Source: Planctomycetota bacterium (GTDB lineage: Bacteria; Planctomycetota; Planctomycetia; Isosphaerales; Isosphaeraceae). From it: 11,613 bases of DNA. Location: positions 1 to 11,613 of the forward strand of contig JAJYDH010000169.1 in the NCBI GenBank assembly GCA_021777685.1. The letters run 5' to 3'. Of this stretch, positions 6,083-11,613 are shown in pieces (the stretch's first letter is position 1; every line of letters begins with the position of its first letter). The position numbers and the translations under genes are program-made. The notes beneath the pieces were generated by a model. The model was not told the DNA's origin. It worked only from the letters and a program-made list of their open reading frames with translations, and did not search any database.

Positions 6083-6259
6083 TCAAGAGCGGGCCCGGAC
6101 TCGTTCGGCGGCCACCTCGATCCATCCCTCGGCAGCTTCGCGGATGTTGGCCATCACCTCATCAAGGGTCTCTCCTTGAGAGACGCAGCCCGGCAAGGCC
6201 GGCACTTCCGCCCAGAAGCCGCCCTCTTCGGCGGGGTGGACGATGACCTTCAGCTTCAT
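6083..6259 (-). CDS. hicB: HicB-like protein (solitary antitoxin-family domain)
   Basis: The protein has 58 aa, covering the HicB/UPF0150 fold: MKLKVIVHPAEEGGFWAEVP, then LPGCVSQGETLDEVMANI and a helix (REAAEGWIEVAAE). In complete HicAB modules HicB neutralises the RNase HicA and often has an added DNA-binding domain; neither is present here. The start is firm: GGAGG 6-7 nt before ATG 6259. It follows ahcY by 76 nt, with a hairpin between (6286-6313), and precedes the CxC/CxxC gene by 13 nt. No HicA-like ORF (about 60-80 aa with a GSH motif) is found beside it, so toxin-antitoxin function is unproven; solitary HicB-like domains are common. Confidence 0.85.
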   Translation of the reverse strand: MKLKVIVHPAEEGGFWAEVPALPGCVSQGETLDEVMANIREAAEGWIEVAAERVRARS

Positions 6260-6285
6260 GGCATACCTCCGACGGCGAGGAGCAC

Positions 6286-6313
6286 GGGCGGCCCGACCGG
6301 GGTCGGGCCGCCC
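6286..6313 (-). terminator. Strong GC hairpin after ahcY
   Basis: GGGCGGCCCGAC (6286-6297) pairs perfectly with GTCGGGCCGCCC (6302-6313) around a 4-nt loop. It lies 22 nt downstream of the ahcY stop and upstream of the HicB ribosome binding site. There is no T-run on the minus strand, so it may weaken read-through or protect the ahcY 3' end rather than terminate fully. Confidence 0.5.
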
Positions 6314-6335
6314 TCCGGCCGCTGGTCGGGGCCGA

Positions 6336-7757
<1,422 letters not shown>

Positions 7758-7780
7758 GTTCGAGTCTCCTAGAGCGGTGA

Positions 7781-7860
7781 AGAGGCGCCGTTGCACGAGG
7801 GAAGCCCACCCATCGAGCCTGGCAGGGACGCTCTCGCGTGCCGTCGCAGCGCCTCTCGAC
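7781..7860 (-). promoter_or_regulatory. S-adenosylhomocysteine (SAH) riboswitch controlling ahcY
   Basis: Reading the minus strand from 7860, the RNA has the SAH-riboswitch core. The P1 5' side AGAGGCGC (7856-7849) is followed by UGCGAC. A P2 hairpin follows, with GGC..GCC and an inner ACGC-GAGA-GCGU. Then comes the conserved CAGGCUCG (7821-7814), and finally GCAACGGCGCCUCU, whose GCGCCUCU (7788-7781) closes an 8-bp P1. GUCGAG (7860-7855) can pair with CUCGAU (7817-7812), as in the known pseudoknotted structure. It ends 10 nt before the AGGAG of ahcY, which suggests control at translation initiation. The class raises expression when SAH accumulates (established knowledge). Confidence 0.92.
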
Positions 7861-7946
7861 GAGATGGTCAGGGACGATCTCGGGGCCGACCCGCCGGCTT
7901 CATTCGGGGGAGTCGGGCCGCCATCGATCATGGACGGGGTCGGGGC

Positions 7947-9287
<1,341 letters not shown>

Positions 9288-9356
9288 GTACAGATCTCCT
9301 GAAGGGTCACCGAGGATGGGCCGGGGCACGGGCGGTCCCGGCCATCGGGGCGGGGC

Positions 9357-9390
9357 CCGGGCCCTCGCGATCCTCGCGGTCGGGGCCCGG
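9357..9390 (-). terminator. GC-rich hairpin after the 101-aa gene
   Basis: CCGGGCCC (9357-9364) pairs with GGGCCCGG (9383-9390), with a smaller CGCG/CGCG pairing inside. It starts 4 nt after the stop at 9394. With no T-run on the minus strand it is a possible weak terminator or RNA-stabilising hairpin upstream of the hydrolase-homologue gene. Confidence 0.35.
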
Positions 9391-9393
9391 CGG

Positions 9394-9699
9394 CTAGTTC
9401 GCCGGGCGGAGCAGGCGGATCGTCTTCTGCCGCTCCCAGTCCATCCAGTTGGTCGGGCCGGCGGCGGGCCGGAGGCGATCCCGCAACAGCCCGGCGATCG
9501 CCTCGCCGTGGGCCCTGGCCTGGGTCGGGGCCCGGAGCGACGCCTCGTTCGCCAGGGCGTCGAAGCGGGCCCAGTCCTCGGCCGACATCGCGACCCGGAT
9601 CGCCCGGCTCGTCCATTCCGGGGGCAGGAGGGGATGCAAGGGGCGGAGTCCCCGCTCCTGATCCGGCTGTCTCGGGCGGCCCCGACGATCACGATCCAT
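9394..9699 (-). CDS. Hypothetical protein, 101 aa
   Basis: No family is recognised. The N-terminus (MDRDRRGRPRQPDQERG) is basic and disordered. Residues about 45-75 look helical (SAEDWARFDALANEASLRAP and HGEAIAGLLRDRL), and the C-terminus is NWMDWERQKTIRLLRPAN. ATG 9699 is chosen because GAGGT lies about 8 nt upstream; the frame could begin at an upstream codon up to 9732. A promoter-like pair lies upstream at 9731-9761. It precedes the hydrolase homologue on the same strand with a 106-nt gap, so it may be the first gene of that transcript. Coding is supported mainly by the start signals and codon bias. Confidence 0.6.
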   Translation of the reverse strand: MDRDRRGRPRQPDQERGLRPLHPLLPPEWTSRAIRVAMSAEDWARFDALANEASLRAPTQARAHGEAIAGLLRDRLRPAAGPTNWMDWERQKTIRLLRPAN

Positions 9700-9730
9700 G
9701 ACACGACCTCGTACGATCGCTGCTACCTGC

Positions 9731-9761
9731 ATTATCGGATGACCCGGTGCGGCCGGTGCAA
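9731..9761 (-). promoter_or_regulatory. Possible sigma-70 promoter for the 101-aa gene
   Basis: On the minus strand TTGCAC (9761-9756) and GATAAT (9736-9731) are separated by 19 bp, 1-2 bp longer than ideal. The predicted start is near 9724, about 25 nt before ATG 9699. It lies in the 88-nt gap after trpF, in a locally A/T-richer stretch. Confidence 0.4.
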
Positions 9762-9787
9762 TCTTTTACGACGTTCGTACGCGTGTG

Positions 9788-10465
9788 TCAATGGGCCGAT
9801 GCCCGGATTCGACGCGCCTCGGCGACGAACCGTGAGACGAGGGCCGGGTCCTTGATCCCCGGCGAGGACTCGACGCCGCTGGCGACGTCGACCATCCACG
9901 GGCGAACACGGTCGACCCGATCGGCCACGTTGTCCGGGGTCAGGCCGCCGGCCAGGATCAGGCGGGGATGGGCGGGAATCCGGTCGAGGACGTCGACCGG
10001 GATCGATCGTCCGGTCCCGCCGGATTGGCCCGGGACGTGGGCGTCGACCAGGATCGCGAAGGGCGGGCAGCCGAGGGCCTGGGCCCGGTCGAGGTAGGCG
10101 ATCATCCGGTCGACCGAGGCTTCATCCGACAGGCGGAACGCCTTGACGAGCCGGAGCGCGGGATCGAAGTCGGCGAAGCGCCGGAGGTATTCCGGCGGCT
10201 CGTCGCCGTGGAACTGGACGATGTCCATCGACCCGACTTCGAGGAGGGTCGCGGCGACGTCCTCGAAGGGGCGGTCGACGAACAGGCCGACGGGTTCGGC
10301 CTTGCCGAGGAGGGCGGAGGCGATCTCGGCCGCTCGACGGGCCGAGATCGATCGCGGTGATTTCGGGTGGAAGTTCAGGCCGATCCAGTCCGCCCCGGCC
10401 TCGGCGGAGGCCAGGGCGTCGGAGACCTCGGTCAGCCCGCAGACCTTGACGAGGACCTCGATCAA
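9788..10465 (-). CDS. trpF: Phosphoribosylanthranilate isomerase
   Basis: The protein has 225 aa and catalyses the Amadori rearrangement of N-(5-phosphoribosyl)anthranilate in tryptophan biosynthesis, in the cytosol. Family motifs along the TIM barrel are present: KVCGLT (7-12) with general base Cys9, GLNFHPKSPRSI (29-40), DIVQFHGDE (81-89), LVDAHVPGQSGGTG (139-152) with general acid Asp141, LAGGLTPDNV (171-180) and the phosphate-binding VDVASGVESSPGIKD (192-206). Length is normal. The start is TTG 10465, overlapping the thioredoxin stop as TTGA, which implies translational coupling. No other trp gene is in the window, so the tryptophan genes are scattered at least in part. Confidence 0.96.
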   Translation of the reverse strand: MIEVLVKVCGLTEVSDALASAEAGADWIGLNFHPKSPRSISARRAAEIASALLGKAEPVGLFVDRPFEDVAATLLEVGSMDIVQFHGDEPPEYLRRFADFDPALRLVKAFRLSDEASVDRMIAYLDRAQALGCPPFAILVDAHVPGQSGGTGRSIPVDVLDRIPAHPRLILAGGLTPDNVADRVDRVRPWMVDVASGVESSPGIKDPALVSRFVAEARRIRASAH

Positions 10466-10794
10466 GAGACGCCCAGCTTGGAGAGGGCGGTCTTGAACTT
10501 CGCTTCGGTGTTGACGCCGACGAGCCGATCGACTTCCTTACCGCCCTGGAAGATCAGGACGGTCGGGATCGCGGAGATCCGCAGCCCGCCGGGAGTGTCC
10601 TGGTTCTCGTCGGTGTTCATCTTGCCGATCTTGACCTTGCCGGTCAGCTCGCCGGCGAGCTTTTCGATCGTGGGGGCGAGCATCCGGCACGGCCCGCACC
10701 AGGGCGCCCAGAAGTCGACCAGAACGGGGACATCCGCTTCGAGCACTTCCGACCCCCAGTTGGCGTCGGTAAATTCCAGCACGTTCCCGGCCAT
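10462..10794 (-). CDS. trxA: Thioredoxin
   Basis: The protein has 110 aa, a single thioredoxin domain of standard length. The active site is WCGPC with Cys33 and Cys36 (VDFWAPWCGPCRMLAP); the conserved cis-proline is Pro77 (ISAIPTVLIF); GxxxxxxLVG follows near the C-terminus. It reduces protein disulfides in the cytosol using thioredoxin reductase. The segment before the cis-proline (NQDTPGGLRI) is a slight variant of the usual DENPxxAxxYGI. ATG 10794 is preceded by GAGG about 10 nt upstream. It is the first gene of a two-gene unit with trpF (4-nt TTGA overlap). A near-consensus promoter lies at 10890-10918, giving a leader of about 88 nt. Confidence 0.96.
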   Translation of the reverse strand: MAGNVLEFTDANWGSEVLEADVPVLVDFWAPWCGPCRMLAPTIEKLAGELTGKVKIGKMNTDENQDTPGGLRISAIPTVLIFQGGKEVDRLVGVNTEAKFKTALSKLGVS

Positions 10795-10889
10795 GTTTGG
10801 TAGCCTCGCAAACGTCGTCTCGTACTTCCGAGCGCGGACGTGGTCTGCCGACGAGAATGCGACCCCGACGGGGCCTCTGCTATCAGGAG

Positions 10890-10918
10890 ATCATAGTAGT
10901 GCCGCGAAATAGAGTCAA
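10890..10918 (-). promoter_or_regulatory. Near-consensus sigma-70 promoter for trxA-trpF
   Basis: On the minus strand TTGACT (10918-10913) and TATGAT (10895-10890) are 17 bp apart, each one mismatch from consensus. The predicted start is near 10883. It lies over the GTG start (10899) and ribosome binding site of the divergent antiporter gene. Confidence 0.75.
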
Positions 10919-11613
10919 CCGAACCGGCAAGCCGGGCAATCCCGAGGCGAGCCACGAAGGGCCCGGCCATGCACCCAAGCCCCCGTCGGACCCGCCCCGG
11001 CTGTCCTGGTTCGTCCCCACCGAGCTGAACTGGGAGGTCTACCTCCTGGCGGCCGTGCCGGTGGCGATCCTGGCGTCGTTCTTCGCCCATTCGGCGGTCC
11101 TGAATTTCGTCGCGGCGGGGGTGGCGATCATCCCGCTGGCCGGGTTGATGGGCAAGGCGACCGAGCAGCTTGCCCACCGGCTCGGGCCGGGCGTCGGCGG
11201 CCTGCTCAACGCGACCTTCGGCAACGCCGCCGAGCTGATCCTCGCCCTGTTCGCCCTCTCTCGGGGTCTGGACAACGTGGTCAAGGCGTCGTTGACCGGG
11301 AGCATCATCGGCAACCTGCTGCTGGTGCTGGGGGCGAGCCTGTTCGCCGGCGGGCTGAAGTTCCCGATCCAGCGGTTCAACCGGACCGCGGCGGGCGCCG
11401 GCTCGACCCTGATGGTCCTGGCGACGACCGGCCTGGTCGTCCCCGCCCTGTTCCACAACCTCGTCCCGAACGCCGCCGGGCTGGAGCATCGGCTGAGCGT
11501 CGCGGTCTGCATCCTGCTGGTCTTCACCTACGGGCTGAGCCTGATCTTCAGCCTGGTGACGCACCGCGAGCTGGTCAGCGGGCTGAAGGAGGACGTGGCG
11601 GCGGCGATCTCCG
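10899..11613 (+). CDS. Ca2+/H+ antiporter (CaCA superfamily, Cax type), N-terminal part
   Basis: Truncated by the right edge; 238 codons are visible of a family usually about 350-430 aa. Residues 1-42 are polar and Pro/Gly-rich. Membrane helices start about residue 44 (LNWEVYLLAAVPVAILASFF). The first alpha-repeat signature GGLLNATFGNAAELILALFA (100-119) contains the ion-binding Glu112 of the GNAxE motif, followed by LTGSIIGNLLLVLGASLFAGG. Such proteins use the proton gradient to expel Ca2+ or related cations across the inner membrane. GTG 10899 is chosen because AGGAG lies 9 nt upstream and no ATG is found before residue 84. The N-terminal extension is somewhat long, so a later non-ATG start cannot be excluded. 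It diverges from trxA. Confidence 0.9.
   Translation, partial: MPRNRVNRTGKPGNPEASHEGPGHAPKPPSDPPRLSWFVPTELNWEVYLLAAVPVAILASFFAHSAVLNFVAAGVAIIPLAGLMGKATEQLAHRLGPGVGGLLNATFGNAAELILALFALSRGLDNVVKASLTGSIIGNLLLVLGASLFAGGLKFPIQRFNRTAAGAGSTLMVLATTGLVVPALFHNLVPNAAGLEHRLSVAVCILLVFTYGLSLIFSLVTHRELVSGLKEDVAAAIS

Noticed and set aside
9288..9393. Second SAH riboswitch upstream of the hydrolase homologue
   Set aside because: The CAGGCTCG core and the AACGGCGC strand are absent on the minus strand; only GC-rich hairpins are seen.

Overview
The window looks like chromosomal DNA from a planctomycete, most likely of the Isosphaeraceae type. The support is very high G+C with G/C at third codon positions, many GTG and TTG starts, short lineage-type lipoproteins and hypothetical proteins, and noncoding repeats of a kind I associate with that group. 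Strand use is mixed. No mobile-element genes, rRNA or tRNA were found.

Layout. (1) Positions 1-624, minus: N-terminal part of a two-helix membrane protein, cut by the window edge. (2) Positions 742-2682: a cluster of small envelope or stress-type proteins. These are a DUF883-like membrane protein (minus), a 68-aa lipoprotein (plus), a CsbD-DUF883-like fusion (plus) and a 58-aa DUF1328 membrane protein (plus). Three of the four genes have a sigma-54 type -24/-12 promoter directly upstream (1296-1311 minus, 1413-1428 plus, 1836-1852 plus), so the cluster reads as a small RpoN-dependent regulon. Intrinsic terminators bound it. (3) Positions 2713-4685, minus: a SEC-C zinc-motif protein and a DUF1015 protein, separated by an AT-richer, imperfectly palindromic noncoding element (3211-3370). 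(4) Positions 4848-5643: no gene; it starts with an array of seven 15-bp direct repeats at about 33-36-bp pitch.

(5) Positions 5644-9699, minus: a methyl-cycle region. In transcription order it holds a 101-aa hypothetical protein, an archaeal/Thermotoga-type adenosylhomocysteinase homologue, an S-adenosylhomocysteine (SAH) riboswitch, a canonical adenosylhomocysteinase (ahcY), a solitary HicB-like protein and a 141-aa protein with a CxC/CxxC motif. The riboswitch lies between the two hydrolase genes and should control only the canonical one. (6) Positions 9788-10794, minus: thioredoxin (trxA) and phosphoribosylanthranilate isomerase (trpF), overlapping by 4 nt at TTGA. A near-consensus sigma-70 promoter drives them, and it sits across the start codon of the divergent gene. 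(7) Positions 10899-11613, plus: the start of a Ca2+/H+ antiporter of the CaCA superfamily, cut by the window edge.

The most noteworthy items are the three sigma-54 sites on adjacent small-protein genes, the SAH riboswitch placed between two different SAH-hydrolase classes, the repeat array, and the trxA promoter embedded in the antiporter start. All calls come from reading the sequence; no database search was run.
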